Origin: Pantoea endophytica
Lineage (GTDB): Bacteria; Pseudomonadota; Gammaproteobacteria; Enterobacterales; Enterobacteriaceae
DNA: 64,000 nucleotides
Reading direction: 5' to 3'
NCBI RefSeq assembly: GCF_002858935.1
Contig: NZ_PJRT01000025.1
Span: forward strand, 124,001 to 188,000
The notes under the pieces were generated by a model. The model saw nothing but the letters and a program-made list of their open reading frames with translations. It had not been told where the DNA came from and did no database searches. Made by a program: the position numbers and the translations under genes. Shown here in pieces: positions 38,898 to 50,342 of the stretch (positions are counted from its first letter, which is position 1; each line of letters starts with the position of its first letter).

Positions 38898-39925
38898 TCA
38901 GGATTTATCCTGAACAACTGAGCGCGCAGCTTCGAGAGGGGCTGCGCGCCTGTTATTTTCTTACCGGTAATGAACCTCTGCTGATTCAGGAAAGCGCAGA
39001 TGCAATCCGTGCTACCGCCAGCGCACAGGGATTTGAAGAGCACTTCAGCGTCACCATTGATGCGCAAACCGATTGGGATGCGATCTTCGTTAGCTGCCAA
39101 TCGCTCAGCCTGTTTACCCAACGCCAAACCCTGACGCTGCAACTGCCCGAAAACGGCCCCAATGCCGCTATCGCCGAGCAGTTAGTGAAACTCTCCACGC
39201 TGCTGCACAGCGATATTTTGCTGGTGCTGCGCCTGGCGAAACTGACCAAAGCGCAGGAGAACAGCGCCTGGTTCAAAGCGCTGAGTACGCAGGCGGTAAT
39301 GGTTCCGTGCCAGACGCCTGAACAGGCACAGCTGCCGCGCTGGGTGGCGAGTCGCGCCAAAACGATGAAACTCAGCGTAGATGATGCGGCGATCCAGCTG
39401 CTTTGCTACTGCTACGAAGGGAATCTGCTGGCGCTGTCGCAGGCGCTGGAACGCTTATCGCTGCTGTGGCCGGATGGCAAATTAACGCTGCCGCGCGTGG
39501 AAGCCGCCGTCAACGATGCTGCGCACTTTACCCCGTTCCATTGGGTGGATGCATTGCTGGCAGGGAAAAGTAAACGCGCCCTGCACATCCTGCATCAGCT
39601 GGAAAAAGAGGACAGCGAAGCGGTGATTCTACTGCGCACGCTGCAACGCGATTTACTCACGCTGCTGCACCTGCAGCGGAATCAGGCGAAACAAGCGCTG
39701 CGCACGCTGATGGATCAGCAACGTATCTGGCAAAACCGTCGCGCGCTGTTTACTGAAGCCTTGCAGCGCCTTGATGCACAGCGTTTACAGCGCGCGGTGC
39801 ATTTGCTGGCAGAGCTGGAACTCAGCATGAAGCAGGATTACGGACAAAACCTGTGGCCGCAGCTGGAAACACTGTCGCTACTACTGTGTCACCGCGATTT
39901 CCCATTGAGCTTTACTGATGTCTAA
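38894..39925 (+). CDS. holA: DNA polymerase III delta subunit
   Basis: Clamp-loader subunit that opens the beta clamp. 343 residues, as in E. coli, starting [24 protein letters not shown]+-like fold without a working Walker A motif, as normal for delta. Coupled to lptE upstream and overlaps nadD by 8 bases downstream. Confidence 0.95.
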   Translation: MIRIYPEQLSAQLREGLRACYFLTGNEPLLIQESADAIRATASAQGFEEHFSVTIDAQTDWDAIFVSCQSLSLFTQRQTLTLQLPENGPNAAIAEQLVKLSTLLHSDILLVLRLAKLTKAQENSAWFKALSTQAVMVPCQTPEQAQLPRWVASRAKTMKLSVDDAAIQLLCYCYEGNLLALSQALERLSLLWPDGKLTLPRVEAAVNDAAHFTPFHWVDALLAGKSKRALHILHQLEKEDSEAVILLRTLQRDLLTLLHLQRNQAKQALRTLMDQQRIWQNRRALFTEALQRLDAQRLQRAVHLLAELELSMKQDYGQNLWPQLETLSLLLCHRDFPLSFTDV

Positions 39926-40562
39926 ACTCTACGCTCTGTTTGGCGGCACCTTCGATCCGATTCACTACGGCCATTTGCGCCCGGTAGAAGCGCTGGCACA
40001 GCAAGTGGGATTAAAAAAGGTCACGCTGCTGCCGAACAACGTGCCGCCGCATCGCCCGCAGCCGGAAGCCTGTGCACAACAGCGCGTTGAGATGCTGCGC
40101 TGTGCTATTGCCGATCGCCCGCTGTTTGATATTGATACGCGCGAACTGGCGCGTGCAACGCCGTCCTGGACAGTTGCCACGCTGGAAGCACTGCGTGCGG
40201 AACGCGGCCCAAAACAGCCCCTCGGGTTTATCATTGGTCAGGATTCTCTGCTAACTTTAGCCAAATGGCATCGCTGGCAGGATCTATTGTCGCTGTGCCA
40301 TTTGCTGGTGTGTAAGCGTCCAGGTTACGCCGCGCAGATGGAGACGAAAGAGATGCAGCAGTGGCTTGATGAGCATCTCGCCGATGAGGTGCAGCAACTC
40401 CATCACGCACCGGCGGGACACATCTGGCTGGCGGATACGCCGCTGTTCGACATTTCCGCCACCGAAATCCGTCAGCGCCGCCATGCGGGCATCTCCTGCG
40501 CGGATTTACTGCCAGATGCAGTGATCGGCTACATCGATAGCGTTGGCTTATATCGCAGCTAA
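39918..40562 (+). CDS. nadD: nicotinate-nucleotide adenylyltransferase
   Basis: Makes NaAD from nicotinate mononucleotide and ATP in NAD synthesis. 214 residues (E. coli 213). The nucleotidyltransferase motif [11 protein letters not shown] (9-19) and ISATEIRQR near residue 178 are present. Last gene of the leuS operon. In E. coli cobC lies next; here only a 91-bp gap separates it from rsfS. Confidence 0.96.
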   Translation: MSKLYALFGGTFDPIHYGHLRPVEALAQQVGLKKVTLLPNNVPPHRPQPEACAQQRVEMLRCAIADRPLFDIDTRELARATPSWTVATLEALRAERGPKQPLGFIIGQDSLLTLAKWHRWQDLLSLCHLLVCKRPGYAAQMETKEMQQWLDEHLADEVQQLHHAPAGHIWLADTPLFDISATEIRQRRHAGISCADLLPDAVIGYIDSVGLYRS

Positions 40563-40570
40563 AGGCAGCA

Positions 40571-40579
40571 TGCTATACT
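40571..40579 (+). promoter_or_regulatory. extended -10 promoter for rsfS
   Basis: TGCTATACT, an extended -10 (TGN-TATACT) with no good -35, about 85 bases before rsfS. Confidence 0.4.
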
Positions 40580-40653
40580 GCGCCGCTTCATTTTCGGCTA
40601 CCTTTCTCGCATCGTTAGCCCGTCCGTAATCACCTGTTTTTAAGGGGAACCTT

Positions 40654-40971
40654 TTGCAAGGTAAAGCACTCCAAGAGTTCGTTATTGATAAGATTGATGA
40701 TCTCAAAGGCCAGGACATCATTGCTATCGATGTTCAGGGCAAATCCAGCATCACCGATTGCATGATCATTTGCACCGGCACTTCAACACGTCACGTCGCT
40801 TCTATCGCCGATCATGTGGTGCAGGAATCGCGCACTGCGGGCCTTAAGCCGCTGGGTGTAGACAGTAAAACCGCCTCCGATTGGGTGGTCGTTGACCTGG
40901 GTGACGTGATTGTGCACGTGATGGAAGCAGAGAGCCGCCAGCTGTACGAGCTGGAAAAACTCTGGAGCTAA
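40654..40971 (+). CDS. rsfS: ribosome silencing factor RsfS
   Basis: Binds L14 on the 50S subunit and blocks subunit joining in starvation. 105 residues as in E. coli. TTG start behind GGGGAA. Typical features: [16 protein letters not shown] near residue 34 and [15 protein letters not shown] near 79. Followed 3 bp later by rlmH. Confidence 0.95.
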   Translation: MQGKALQEFVIDKIDDLKGQDIIAIDVQGKSSITDCMIICTGTSTRHVASIADHVVQESRTAGLKPLGVDSKTASDWVVVDLGDVIVHVMEAESRQLYELEKLWS

Positions 40972-40974
40972 GAC

Positions 40975-41445
40975 GTGAAACTGCAGCTTGTGGCCGTCGG
41001 CACCAAAATGCCCGACTGGGTTCAGACCGGTTTCATGGAGTATCTGCGCCGCTTCCCGAAAGATATGCCGTTTGAACTGATCGAAGTAACTGCCGGCAAA
41101 CGCGGCAAGAACGCTGACATCAAACGCATTCTGGAAAAAGAAGGTGAAGCGATGCTGGCCGCCGTGGGTAAAGGCAATCGTATTGTCACGCTGGATATCC
41201 CCGGACAGCCGTGGGAAACCCCACAGCTGGCGCAGCAGCTTGAACGCTGGAAACTGGATGGCCGCGATGTCAGCCTGTTAATCGGCGGTCCGGAAGGACT
41301 GGCGCCCGCGTGCAAAGCCGCTGCTGAACAAAGCTGGTCACTGTCAGCGCTCACGTTGCCACATCCGCTGGTGCGTGTGCTGGTAGCGGAAAGCCTGTAT
41401 CGTGCGTGGAGCATCACCACGAATCATCCTTATCATCGTGAATAA
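40975..41445 (+). CDS. rlmH: 23S rRNA pseudouridine-1915 N3-methyltransferase
   Basis: SPOUT-class methyltransferase acting on the assembled 70S ribosome. 156 residues (E. coli 155); GTG start. The SAM-binding knot has LLIGGPEGL near residue 102, and the C-terminus is [15 protein letters not shown], as expected. Confidence 0.97.
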   Translation: MKLQLVAVGTKMPDWVQTGFMEYLRRFPKDMPFELIEVTAGKRGKNADIKRILEKEGEAMLAAVGKGNRIVTLDIPGQPWETPQLAQQLERWKLDGRDVSLLIGGPEGLAPACKAAAEQSWSLSALTLPHPLVRVLVAESLYRAWSITTNHPYHRE

Positions 41446-41478
41446 ACGCCTGACAACCCCAGACAATAAATGTAGCGG

Positions 41479-43383
41479 ATGAAATTACAGAGCAACGCCT
41501 TTCGCGATTACACTGCCGAACAGAAACTTTTTGTCCGCCGAGCATTGGTGGCTTTTGTTGGCATTCTGCTGCTCTCCAGCATTCTGGTGGTCAACATGTA
41601 CCACCTGCAAATTCTGCGCTTTGACGACTACAGCACCCGTTCAAATGAAAACCGCATTAAGCTGGTGCCGGTGGCACCGAGCCGCGGCATTATTTTCGAT
41701 CGCACCGGCGTCCCGCTGGCAGTAAACCGCACGATTTATCAGGCCGAACTGATGCCGGAAAAGGTCGACAACCTGAAGCAGACCTTGCAGGATCTGCGTC
41801 CGGTACTGGATCTGACCGACGACGATCTCGATGCGTTTGACAAAGAGCGCAAACGCTCGCGCCGCTTTACCTCGATTCCGGTCAAAATCGGTTTAAACGA
41901 AGTGCAGGTGGCGCGTTTCGCCGTCAATCAATACCGTTTTCCTGGCGTGGAAGTAAAAGGCTATCAGCGCCGCTACTATCCGTATGGCCAGACGCTGACG
42001 CACGTAGTGGGCTACGTCTCCAAAATCAACGATCGCGACGTTACACGCCTCGATCAGGAAGGCAAATGGCCGAACTATGCGGCTACGCATGATATCGGCA
42101 AGCTCGGCATCGAAAACTATTACGAAGATGTGCTGCACGGTAAAACCGGTTATGAAGAGGTTGAAGTTAACAACCGTGGCCGCGTCATTCGACAGCTGCA
42201 CGAGCAATCTCCGCAGGCCGGACGCGATATCTACCTGACGGTTGACCTCAAACTGCAGCAGTACATCGAAACCTTGTTGACCGGCAGCCGCGCGGCAGTG
42301 GTGGTGAGCGATCCACGCACCGGCGAAATTCTTGCACTGGTTTCTACCCCCAGCTACGACCCGAACCTGTTTGTCGACGGTATCTCGAGCAAAGATTATA
42401 AAGCGCTGTTAAGCGACGAAAACCGTCCGCTGTATAACCGTGCGCTGCAGGCCTCCTATCCCCCAGCGTCAACGGTGAAACCTTACGTTGCCGTGTCGGC
42501 GCTGAGCGCAGGCGTGATCAACCGCAATACCAGCCTGTTCGATCCCGGCTGGTGGCAACTGCCCGGCTCGGAAAAGCGCTATCGTGACTGGAAAAAATGG
42601 GGCCACGGTCGCCTGAACGTCACTAAATCGCTGGAAGAATCGGCGGATACCTTCTTCTATCAGGTTGCCTACGATATGGGCATCGATCGCCTGTCAGAGT
42701 GGATGACCAAGTTTGGTTACGGCCATCGCACCGGCATTGATCTGCCGCAGGAGAGCGCGGGCAACATGCCCACGCGCGAATGGAAGCTGAAGCGCTTTAA
42801 GAAGCCGTGGTATCAAGGTGATACAATTCCGGTGGGTATCGGCCAGGGTTACTGGACCGCGACCCCCATTCAGATGAACAAAGCGATGATGATCCTGATT
42901 AATGACGGTGTGATCAAAGTGCCGCACTTACTGCGCGCCACGCGTGAAGGCCAGGTCATGGTGCCCTATCGCCAGGTTCCGGATGCGCCGATTGGCGATA
43001 TTCATTCAGGTTACTGGGAAATTGCCAAAGACGGCATGTATGGCGTAGCCAACCGCGCCAACGGTACCGCGCACAAGAGCTTTGCCGATGCGCCCTACAA
43101 AATCGCTGCCAAATCCGGTACCGCGCAGGTTTACGGACTGAAAGAAAATGAAGTCTATAACGCGCACAAGATTGCCGAACGTCTGCGTGACCATAAATTA
43201 ATGACTGCCTATGCGCCTTACGATAAACCGCGCGTGGCCGTCACCATGATTCTGGAAAACGGCGGCGCAGGCCCGGCTGTCGGCACCGTGATGCGCCAGA
43301 TTCTCGACCACATTATGTTAGGCGACAACAATACCGTGCTGCCAGAAGCCGCACCGACACCGCCCGGCTACGAAGGTGAATGA
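41479..43383 (+). CDS. mrdA: penicillin-binding protein 2
   Basis: Elongasome transpeptidase that keeps rod shape together with RodA. 634 residues (E. coli 633). One membrane anchor about 20-42, dimerisation domain to about 260, transpeptidase with nucleophile S331 in the STVK motif (331-334), SxN in EESADTF near 387 and KSGT in AAKSGTAQ near 545. Overlaps the region of the mrdB start. Confidence 0.97.
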   Translation: MKLQSNAFRDYTAEQKLFVRRALVAFVGILLLSSILVVNMYHLQILRFDDYSTRSNENRIKLVPVAPSRGIIFDRTGVPLAVNRTIYQAELMPEKVDNLKQTLQDLRPVLDLTDDDLDAFDKERKRSRRFTSIPVKIGLNEVQVARFAVNQYRFPGVEVKGYQRRYYPYGQTLTHVVGYVSKINDRDVTRLDQEGKWPNYAATHDIGKLGIENYYEDVLHGKTGYEEVEVNNRGRVIRQLHEQSPQAGRDIYLTVDLKLQQYIETLLTGSRAAVVVSDPRTGEILALVSTPSYDPNLFVDGISSKDYKALLSDENRPLYNRALQASYPPASTVKPYVAVSALSAGVINRNTSLFDPGWWQLPGSEKRYRDWKKWGHGRLNVTKSLEESADTFFYQVAYDMGIDRLSEWMTKFGYGHRTGIDLPQESAGNMPTREWKLKRFKKPWYQGDTIPVGIGQGYWTATPIQMNKAMMILINDGVIKVPHLLRATREGQVMVPYRQVPDAPIGDIHSGYWEIAKDGMYGVANRANGTAHKSFADAPYKIAAKSGTAQVYGLKENEVYNAHKIAERLRDHKLMTAYAPYDKPRVAVTMILENGGAGPAVGTVMRQILDHIMLGDNNTVLPEAAPTPPGYEGE

Positions 43384-43385
43384 CA

Positions 43386-44504
43386 ATGTCCATGAACGAT
43401 AGTCCGCAGAAAAGATCGATCTGGACGCGCATCCATATCGACCCCCTGTTTATGCTGATCATTCTCAGCTTGCTGACCTACAGCGCCATCGTCATCTGGA
43501 GCGCCAGCGGACAGGATCCAGGCATGACCGAGCGTAAGTTCGGGCAAATTGCCATGGGCATCATCGTTATGCTGGTGCTGGCGCAGGTGCCGCCGCGCGT
43601 CTATGAAAGCTGGGCGCCCTATCTCTATATTGTCTGCGTGATATTGCTGATAGCGGTGGACGCATTTGGTCACATCAGTAAAGGCGCACAGCGCTGGCTC
43701 GATCTTGGTTTTGTGCGTTTTCAGCCCTCGGAGATTGCCAAGATTGCCGTGCCGCTGATGGTGGCGCGCTTTATTAACCGCGATGTCTGCCCGCCGACGC
43801 TGAAAAACACCGGCATCGCGTTGATTCTGATTTTCATGCCGACGCTGCTGGTGGCGGCACAACCCGATCTCGGCACCTCGATTCTGATCGCCGCTTCCGG
43901 CCTGTTTGTACTGTTCTTATCCGGCATGAGCTGGAAGCTGATTGGTATCGCGGTATTGCTGGTCGCCGCCTTTATCCCGATTTTGTGGTTCTTCCTGATG
44001 CACGATTACCAGCGCGCCCGCGTGATGATGCTGCTGGACCCGGAAAGCGATCCGCTCGGCGCCGGTTATCACATCATTCAGTCGAAGATTGCTATCGGTT
44101 CCGGTGGCCTGCGCGGCAAAGGCTGGCTGCACGGCACCCAATCGCAGCTGGAATTCCTGCCTGAACGCCATACCGACTTTATTTTTGCCGTTTTAGCGGA
44201 AGAACTTGGTCTGGTTGGCGTGTTGTTACTGCTGGTACTCTATTTGCTGCTGATCATGCGCGGACTGATTATCGCGGCGCGTGCGCAAACCACCTTTGGT
44301 CGCGTGATGGCGGGCGGTTTGATGCTGATTTTATTCGTTTATGTTTTCGTTAACATTGGCATGGTAAGTGGTATCTTACCGGTGGTTGGCGTACCGCTGC
44401 CGCTGGTGAGCTACGGCGGATCGGCATTGATTGTGTTAATGGCTGGATTTGGCATCGTGATGTCGATCCATACTCATCGAAAAATGTTATCTAAAAGCGT
44501 TTAA
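43386..44504 (+). CDS. mrdB: peptidoglycan glycosyltransferase RodA
   Basis: SEDS-family polymerase working with PBP2. Three in-frame ATGs lie at 43380, 43386 and 43392; AAGGTGA at 43373-43379 is spaced best (6 bases) for 43386, giving 372 residues (E. coli 370). About ten membrane segments. The conserved SEDS stretch PQSEIAK-type motif appears as [14 protein letters not shown] near 117, the catalytic aspartate region as [18 protein letters not shown] near 255, and [11 protein letters not shown] near 335. Confidence 0.95.
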   Translation: MSMNDSPQKRSIWTRIHIDPLFMLIILSLLTYSAIVIWSASGQDPGMTERKFGQIAMGIIVMLVLAQVPPRVYESWAPYLYIVCVILLIAVDAFGHISKGAQRWLDLGFVRFQPSEIAKIAVPLMVARFINRDVCPPTLKNTGIALILIFMPTLLVAAQPDLGTSILIAASGLFVLFLSGMSWKLIGIAVLLVAAFIPILWFFLMHDYQRARVMMLLDPESDPLGAGYHIIQSKIAIGSGGLRGKGWLHGTQSQLEFLPERHTDFIFAVLAEELGLVGVLLLLVLYLLLIMRGLIIAARAQTTFGRVMAGGLMLILFVYVFVNIGMVSGILPVVGVPLPLVSYGGSALIVLMAGFGIVMSIHTHRKMLSKSV

Positions 44505-44514
44505 GAGGCTGCAC

Positions 44515-45603
44515 ATGCGTAAGGACTGGCTTGGGGTTGCACTGGCATCATTGGTACTGGCTGCCTGTTCCACACCGGAACCGCAGAATAATACTGCGCC
44601 ACCGCAACCGGCCTATAACGGCCCGGTAGTGGAAATTCCTGGCGTGGAACCACGCTATGAACCGATCAATCCTTCCACCAGCCAGGATTACAGCGTCAAC
44701 GGTAAAAACTACCGCGTGATCAAAGATCCCTCGAACTACAGCGAAGTGGGTTTAGCCACCTGGTACGGTGACGAAGCGCAGGGGAATCGCACCGCTATCG
44801 GTGAATCTTACGATCCGGAAGGCATGACCGCCGCGCATCCAACGCTGCCGCTGCCGAGCTATGTGCGTGTCACTAACCTCGCCAACGGCCGCCAAATTGT
44901 GGTACGCGTCAACGATCGTGGCCCTTACACGCCAGGCCGCATTATCGACTTGTCGCGTGCGGCGGGCGATCGCCTGAATATCTCTAACAACACCCGCGTG
45001 CGCGTTGATTACATTAAAGTGGCGCCGGATGGTTCCGTTTCCGGTCCCGGCACCATCGGTACCACCGTCGCCAAACAGAGCTACGCCCTGCCCGCGCGTC
45101 CCGATCTCGGCGGCGGCATGGTGATGATGGGCGGCAGCGCCAATGCGGCGCCAGCGCCTGCACCGCAGGATGTGCGCGCTGTCGATAACAGCACCTTGCG
45201 AAGCAATGACAGCATGGGTGCGCCCGTCCAGAGCAGCGGTTTTCTCGGCGCACCACAGCCGTTAGCTACGGGCGTGTTGGAAGGCAACGAGCCGGTTGCC
45301 GCCCCAGCCCCAGCAACGTCTTCCACGCCAGCCGCCGCACCCGCTACCAGCCAGAATGCCCATGCCGGCAGCGGTTATGTGGTTCAGGTCGGCGCGATTA
45401 ACGATCCGGCGCGTGCACGTCAGCTGGCCGAAAGTCTGGGTAAACGCTTTGGCGTGCCGGGCGCGGTTGAAGCCAATGGCAACGTCTATCGCATTCAGTT
45501 AGGTGGCTATAAAAGCCGTGCCGAAGCCGCTGCCTTGCAGCAACGTCTTAACACTGAAGCGCAAATGAGCTCATTTATTACCACTGCCCGTCCATCGATG
45601 TAA
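44515..45603 (+). CDS. rlpA: septal ring lytic transglycosylase RlpA
   Basis: Outer-membrane lipoprotein. Lipobox LAAC with lipidated C18. Double-psi beta-barrel domain about 75-165 (GLATWYGDEAQGNRTAIGE, VRVNDRGPYTPGRIIDLS). A long low-complexity Ala/Pro linker about 205-285, and a C-terminal SPOR domain (about 287-360) that binds denuded glycan strands. 362 residues, as in E. coli. Active on peptidoglycan in Pseudomonas; activity in enterobacteria is uncertain. Confidence 0.95.
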   Translation: MRKDWLGVALASLVLAACSTPEPQNNTAPPQPAYNGPVVEIPGVEPRYEPINPSTSQDYSVNGKNYRVIKDPSNYSEVGLATWYGDEAQGNRTAIGESYDPEGMTAAHPTLPLPSYVRVTNLANGRQIVVRVNDRGPYTPGRIIDLSRAAGDRLNISNNTRVRVDYIKVAPDGSVSGPGTIGTTVAKQSYALPARPDLGGGMVMMGGSANAAPAPAPQDVRAVDNSTLRSNDSMGAPVQSSGFLGAPQPLATGVLEGNEPVAAPAPATSSTPAAAPATSQNAHAGSGYVVQVGAINDPARARQLAESLGKRFGVPGAVEANGNVYRIQLGGYKSRAEAAALQQRLNTEAQMSSFITTARPSM

Positions 45604-45720
45604 CGGACAGTGACATTTCCTGCTGAAACTGATTTGCAAAGCAAGATGTCGCCCGATCGGACGTTTGCTATAGTTAGGCACTTTTTTCACTCTAAACCCA
45701 CGGATGTTGTAGTCCTGAAC

Positions 45721-46932
45721 ATGAATACGCTGAAACCTTCTCGTTTTCTGAAACGCCTGACAGTGGGATCACTGGTCGCCCTTTCTCTCAGCCATGCCGC
45801 ATTTGCGGACGATGTTAATCTTAAGACTATGATTCCGGGTGTACCGGACATTGATGCTGAAGCTTATGTGCTGATCGACTATAACTCCGGCAAAGTGCTG
45901 GCCGAAAAGAACGCGGATGCACGCCGCGATCCGGCAAGCCTGACCAAGATGATGACCAGCTACGTGATTGGTCAGGCGGTCAAAGCGGGAAAAATCCATA
46001 ACGATGACATCGTGACCGTGGGTAAAGATGCCTGGGCAACCGGTAATCCGGTATTCAAAGGTTCATCACTGATGTTCCTCAAGCCTGGCGATCGTGTGCC
46101 GGTTTCTCAGCTGACGCGCGGTATCGTGCTGCAATCAGGTAACGACGCTTGTGTAGCGATGGCGGATTACGTTGCTGGCAGCCAGGACGCATTCGTCAAC
46201 CTGATGAACAACTACGTTGGCGCGCTGGGTCTGAAAAACACCCACTTCCAGACCGTGCACGGTTTGGATGCCGAAGGCCAATACAGCTCGCCGCGCGATA
46301 TGGCGTTGATCGGCCAGGCGCTGATCCGTGACGTACCCGATGAGTACGCGGTTTACCGTGAAAAAGATTTCACCTTTAATAATATCAAGCAGACCAACCG
46401 TAACGGTTTGCTGTGGGATACCAGCCTGAACGTCGATGGCATTAAAACCGGCCACACAGACGCAGCGGGTTACAACCTGGTCGCCTCGGCAACAGAAGGC
46501 CAGATGCGTTTGATCTCCGCGGTGATGGGCGGTCGTACCTTTAAAGGCCGTGAAACCGAGAGCAAGAAGTTGCTGACGTGGGGCTTCCGCTTCTTTGAAA
46601 CCGTCGCACCGCTGAAAGCGGGCAAAGAGTTTGCCTCTGAGCCTGTGTGGTTCGGTGACAGCGATCGTGTCCAGCTGGGCGTGGAGAAAGATGCCTATCT
46701 GACCATTCCGCGTGGCCGCATGAAAGATCTCAAAGCCAGCTATGTGCTGAACAACACTGAACTGCATGCGCCGCTGCAGAAAAATCAGGTAGTGGGCAGC
46801 ATCAACTTCCAGCTCGACGGCAAAACGGTGGAACAGCGTCCGCTGGTGGTGCTGAATGAAGTGAAAGAAGGTGGTTTCTTCGGCCGCATCATCGATTACA
46901 TCAAACTGATGTTCCACCACTGGTTCGGCTAA
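45721..46932 (+). CDS. dacA: D-alanyl-D-alanine carboxypeptidase PBP5
   Basis: Trims pentapeptides in the periplasm. The ATG at 45721 gives 403 residues, exactly as in E. coli; the longer open frame upstream is not used. Signal peptide 1-29 (cut after AFA). S73 in SLTK, SGN in LQSGNDAC near 139, KTG in GIKTGHTD near 242. The amphipathic C-terminal anchor [18 protein letters not shown] is intact. Confidence 0.97.
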   Translation: MNTLKPSRFLKRLTVGSLVALSLSHAAFADDVNLKTMIPGVPDIDAEAYVLIDYNSGKVLAEKNADARRDPASLTKMMTSYVIGQAVKAGKIHNDDIVTVGKDAWATGNPVFKGSSLMFLKPGDRVPVSQLTRGIVLQSGNDACVAMADYVAGSQDAFVNLMNNYVGALGLKNTHFQTVHGLDAEGQYSSPRDMALIGQALIRDVPDEYAVYREKDFTFNNIKQTNRNGLLWDTSLNVDGIKTGHTDAAGYNLVASATEGQMRLISAVMGGRTFKGRETESKKLLTWGFRFFETVAPLKAGKEFASEPVWFGDSDRVQLGVEKDAYLTIPRGRMKDLKASYVLNNTELHAPLQKNQVVGSINFQLDGKTVEQRPLVVLNEVKEGGFFGRIIDYIKLMFHHWFG

Positions 46933-46981
46933 GGCGCGCTTGAAAAAACGCCAATTTGCCCCCAATTAAGTTACTATCTTT

Positions 46982-47010
46982 GCTCCCGCCTCGGCGGGAG
47001 CCTGTTTTTT
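46982..47010 (+). terminator. terminator of dacA
   Basis: GCTCCCGCC TC GGCGGGAGC, then CTGTTTTTT. Confidence 0.9.
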
Positions 47011-47028
47011 AAGCACCGGAGTCAATGT

Positions 47029-47292
47029 ATGAAAACCAAATTGAATGAACTGCTCGAATTCCCTACGCCTTTCACTTACAAAGTGATGGGTTTGGCGCAA
47101 CCGGAGCTGGTTGATCAAGTGGTTGAAGTGGTGCAGCGCCACGCGCCAGGCGATTACAAACCGGACGTTAAGCCAAGCAGCAAAGGCAACTATCACTCTG
47201 TTTCCATTACCATCATCGCCACCCACATTGAGCAGGTTGAAACCCTGTATGAAGAGCTAGGCAACATCGAAATCGTGCGCATGGTGCTGTAA
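47029..47292 (+). CDS. ybeD: DUF493 protein YbeD
   Basis: 87 residues, identical in length and nearly in sequence to E. coli YbeD, a small ACT-like (ferredoxin-fold) protein of unknown function. [21 protein letters not shown] starts it; [21 protein letters not shown] lies in the second half. It lies between dacA and lipB, as in E. coli; the regulatory ACT-like fold and place beside lipB suggest a lipoate-related role, not proven. Confidence 0.95.
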   Translation: MKTKLNELLEFPTPFTYKVMGLAQPELVDQVVEVVQRHAPGDYKPDVKPSSKGNYHSVSITIIATHIEQVETLYEELGNIEIVRMVL

Positions 47293-47361
47293 TTCTGGCG
47301 CTGGCAAAGTCCGCTTTGCCAGCGTTATACTCTGCCTTCCACTCTTTACCGGATCTCTGCT

Positions 47362-48012
47362 TTGTCAGCTAATACGCTTCTTGTTCGTCAACTCGGCCAG
47401 CGCGATTGGCAACCCATCTCCGATGCCATGCATCACTTTACCGATCAACGCGACAGCAGCACTGCCGATGAAATCTGGCTGGTGGAACATCATCCGGTGT
47501 TTACCCAGGGTCAGGCAGGGAAAGCTGAACATCTGCTGATGCCGGGCGATATTCCGGTGGTACAAAGCGATCGCGGCGGCCAGGTAACCTATCACGGCCC
47601 CGGCCAACAGGTGATGTATGTGCTGATTGACGTGAAACGTCGCAAGATGGGCGTGCGCGAGTTAGTGACGGCGTTAGAAGAAACGGTGATCGCCACGCTG
47701 GCCGACTATGACATCAGCGCGCGGGCGCGACCGGATGCGCCGGGCGTGTACGTTGGCGATGACAAGATTTGTTCGCTGGGGCTGCGTATTCGTAAAGGCT
47801 GCTCGTTTCACGGCCTGGCGCTGAATGTGGCGATGGATTTAGCGCCGTTCCTGCGCATCAACCCGTGCGGATATGCCGGGATGCAAATGACGCAGCTTAG
47901 CCAGCTACAGCCGGGCGTTACACCGGCCGATGTGCAGCCGCGTCTGGTGCAGCATTTCGCCCGTTTAACCGGATTTACCCAACTGGAATGGCAAAGTGAT
48001 GCCGCGGTCTGA
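47362..48012 (+). CDS. lipB: octanoyl-[acyl-carrier protein]:protein N-octanoyltransferase
   Basis: Transfers octanoate from ACP to lipoyl domains, first step of lipoate assembly. TTG start at 47362; 216 residues (E. coli 213). Catalytic lysine in [15 protein letters not shown] near 133 and catalytic cysteine in [10 protein letters not shown] near 169; [12 protein letters not shown] near 72 is the family signature. In E. coli ybeF lies between lipB and lipA; here there is only a 176-bp leader. Confidence 0.95.
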   Translation: MSANTLLVRQLGQRDWQPISDAMHHFTDQRDSSTADEIWLVEHHPVFTQGQAGKAEHLLMPGDIPVVQSDRGGQVTYHGPGQQVMYVLIDVKRRKMGVRELVTALEETVIATLADYDISARARPDAPGVYVGDDKICSLGLRIRKGCSFHGLALNVAMDLAPFLRINPCGYAGMQMTQLSQLQPGVTPADVQPRLVQHFARLTGFTQLEWQSDAAV

Positions 48013-48086
48013 CCTTGACTGTACGTGCCTATTTACAAAATTGTAACTTTTGCACCGGCGAATCGGCTGCTTATGGGTAGACGAGA

Positions 48087-48095
48087 TGATATAAT
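48087..48095 (+). promoter_or_regulatory. extended -10 promoter for lipA
   Basis: TGATATAAT: a TG dinucleotide one base before a perfect TATAAT. Transcription from here would give a leader of about 85 bases. Confidence 0.5.
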
Positions 48096-48118
48096 TTTTG
48101 CCATATTTTCAAAAAAAG

Positions 48119-48158
48119 TTGAAAGCCTGGTTCTCAGTTTGAGTGAGGAAGCTTTCAA
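48119..48158 (+). other. stem-loop in the lipA leader
   Basis: TTGAAAGC pairs with GCTTTCAA across 24 bases that contain an inner CTCA/TGAG hairpin; it ends 30 bases before lipA. May be a regulatory RNA structure. Confidence 0.4.
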
Positions 48159-48188
48159 ATCGCAATCCCGACCGGAACCTGCAGATTT

Positions 48189-49154
48189 ATGAGTAAACCA
48201 ATTCAGATGGAACGTGGCGTCAAGTATCGCGATGCCGACAAAATGGCGCTAATCCCGGTGAAAACCGTGATGGTTGAGCGTGAAGAAATTCTGCGTAAGC
48301 CGGAATGGATGAAGATCAAACTGCCTGCGGACTCCAGCCGCATTCAGGGCATCAAGGCCGCGATGCGTAAAAACGGTCTGCACTCGGTGTGTGAAGAAGC
48401 CTCCTGCCCTAACCTCGCAGAGTGTTTCAACCACGGTACCGCGACCTTTATGATCCTCGGCGCGATCTGTACCCGTCGCTGCCCATTCTGCGACGTGGCG
48501 CACGGCCGTCCGAATATGCCTGACGCTAACGAACCGCTGAAACTGGCACAAACCATCGCCGATATGGCGCTGCGTTATGTGGTCATCACTTCTGTGGACC
48601 GTGATGATCTGCGCGACGGCGGTGCCCAGCACTTTGCTGACTGCATCAGCGCGATTCGCGAAAAAAGCCCAACCATCAAAATTGAAACATTGGTGCCGGA
48701 CTTCCGTGGTCGTATGGATCGCGCGCTGGAAATCCTCACCGCGACGCCACCGGATGTGTTTAACCACAATCTGGAAAACGTGCCGCGCGTTTACCGTCAG
48801 GTCCGTCCTGGCGCCAACTACGATTGGTCACTGAAATTGCTGGAGCGTTTCAAAGAAGCGCATCCGGATATCCCGACTAAATCGGGTTTGATGGTCGGTC
48901 TGGGCGAAACCAATGCTGAAATCATTGAAGTGATGCGCGATCTGCGTCGCCACGGCGTCACCATGCTGACGCTGGGACAGTATTTGCAGCCGAGCCGTCA
49001 CCACTTGCCGGTGCAGCGCTACGTTAGCCCGGCCGAGTTTGACGAAATGAAAGAAGAAGCAATGGCGATGGGCTTCACCCATGCCGCCTGCGGCCCGTTT
49101 GTGCGCTCCTCTTATCATGCTGATATGCAGGCCAAAGGTCTGGAAGTTAAGTAA
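48189..49154 (+). CDS. lipA: lipoyl synthase
   Basis: Radical-SAM enzyme inserting two sulfurs into octanoyl groups. 321 residues, as in E. coli. Auxiliary cluster cysteines C68, C73, C79 ([12 protein letters not shown]) and radical-SAM cysteines C94, C98, C101 (CTRRCPFC) are all present, as is the terminal RSSYHAD serine motif that ligands the auxiliary cluster. Confidence 0.98.
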   Translation: MSKPIQMERGVKYRDADKMALIPVKTVMVEREEILRKPEWMKIKLPADSSRIQGIKAAMRKNGLHSVCEEASCPNLAECFNHGTATFMILGAICTRRCPFCDVAHGRPNMPDANEPLKLAQTIADMALRYVVITSVDRDDLRDGGAQHFADCISAIREKSPTIKIETLVPDFRGRMDRALEILTATPPDVFNHNLENVPRVYRQVRPGANYDWSLKLLERFKEAHPDIPTKSGLMVGLGETNAEIIEVMRDLRRHGVTMLTLGQYLQPSRHHLPVQRYVSPAEFDEMKEEAMAMGFTHAACGPFVRSSYHADMQAKGLEVK

Positions 49155-49300
49155 TATGCTTCGCGATTGCGCTCTTACCAGGGTGCAATCGCAAATATCC
49201 CCTTAAAAGTCTTAATCCCTGTCTCAAATCTGTCGCTTTAATCGCTGAGGCCATAAGAGCCTATTTCTCTTTTCTCAGTGTTTATTTTGAAGGTCAGATA

Positions 49301-50329
49301 ATGCAAGCATCCTCTCACTTAAAGGGGCTCGATTTTCTCCGGGAACCCGATTTGTCAGGTCAAATACCCGATGTGCGGCTCAACAGTGCATCCGGAGAGA
49401 GTTTGGATGCGCTTAAAGCGCGCACCACGCCCATAGATAACACCAATCCCTATACTTCATCTCACGCCTCATGTGCCAATGCATTTATCGCTACCGCTAT
49501 CAGTATTGAGCATCGATACGATGAAATTCATTTAGAGTTGCCATTAAAGGGTCATGAAACTGTCGCTGTGATGCCCGAAGTGGTGCGACACATCATGCCT
49601 TATGCTGAAGATATTGCTTTTCAAACTTCTCAGGAGAATGTACTCCCTGTGATTAATGAAGAGCCTGAACCTGAATGGAATTTTGATTTGCTGGAAGCGA
49701 AATTCAATGCTCCTCTGCCACAACTGTGGCAACCGGCTATCGGCATGCACCACGAGAGTGTGGAAATTGCCACGCTACCTGAACGCGAGAGTGCCAAACC
49801 TCAACTTTTAGTACAGGTACAGTCAAAGGTTATCGCTGAAAATGAGGTCATCATCGATGATCTGAATGAGGATGAAGGGTCTTTCAGCGGTGATGCGCCA
49901 GTTGGTACGACGTTATACTTTTATCTTGATGATGTGTGGGTCGGCAGCTCTGAAATTGATAGCCAAGGCCGCTGGCAGTTTGAACTGCCCACCGATATTT
50001 CTGTCGCTCAGCATGTTTTTAGTGCAGTCCCCATTAATCCGCAAGGCGTAATGGGTGGCAAAGTTGATTATCCGTTTTTGACTAAGCCTAAAATAGGTGA
50101 AATCATTATGCCAATTGATGAGAGTGAATCAGACAAAATTGAAATAGCACTCATTGATGTTATTACAGCCGAGGAAGAAGAAAGACTATCGCTGATACCC
50201 TTAATTTTAACTGATGATATGTTGCAGGGCTGGCATACCCAGGATGGGTTGAGCGACTTTGATGGCTTATATGGCTCAACAATATTTGATGTGGATGAGC
50301 AGGAAATCATTTACGCCAATTGGCACTAA
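49301..50329 (+). CDS. unrecognised protein with a bacterial Ig-like domain
   Basis: 342 residues; I do not recognise a full-length family. No signal peptide or membrane segment. Residues about 182-250 have the pattern of one bacterial Ig-like repeat: GSFSGDAPVGTTLYFYLDD, then G-S-EIDSQGRWQFELPTD, then a strand and NPQG, as found in tandem in large adhesins. The rest is acidic, especially 265-342. Its DNA is richer in A and T than its neighbours, and it sits between lipA and tatE, where E. coli has nothing. It is followed by a good terminator and its ATG has AAGGT upstream. It looks like a lineage-specific acquired gene. Confidence 0.65.
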   Translation: MQASSHLKGLDFLREPDLSGQIPDVRLNSASGESLDALKARTTPIDNTNPYTSSHASCANAFIATAISIEHRYDEIHLELPLKGHETVAVMPEVVRHIMPYAEDIAFQTSQENVLPVINEEPEPEWNFDLLEAKFNAPLPQLWQPAIGMHHESVEIATLPERESAKPQLLVQVQSKVIAENEVIIDDLNEDEGSFSGDAPVGTTLYFYLDDVWVGSSEIDSQGRWQFELPTDISVAQHVFSAVPINPQGVMGGKVDYPFLTKPKIGEIIMPIDESESDKIEIALIDVITAEEEERLSLIPLILTDDMLQGWHTQDGLSDFDGLYGSTIFDVDEQEIIYANWH

Positions 50330-50342
50330 GACGCAAAAAACA

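Noticed and set aside
46135..46965. 276-codon minus-strand frame
   Set aside because: Antisense of dacA.
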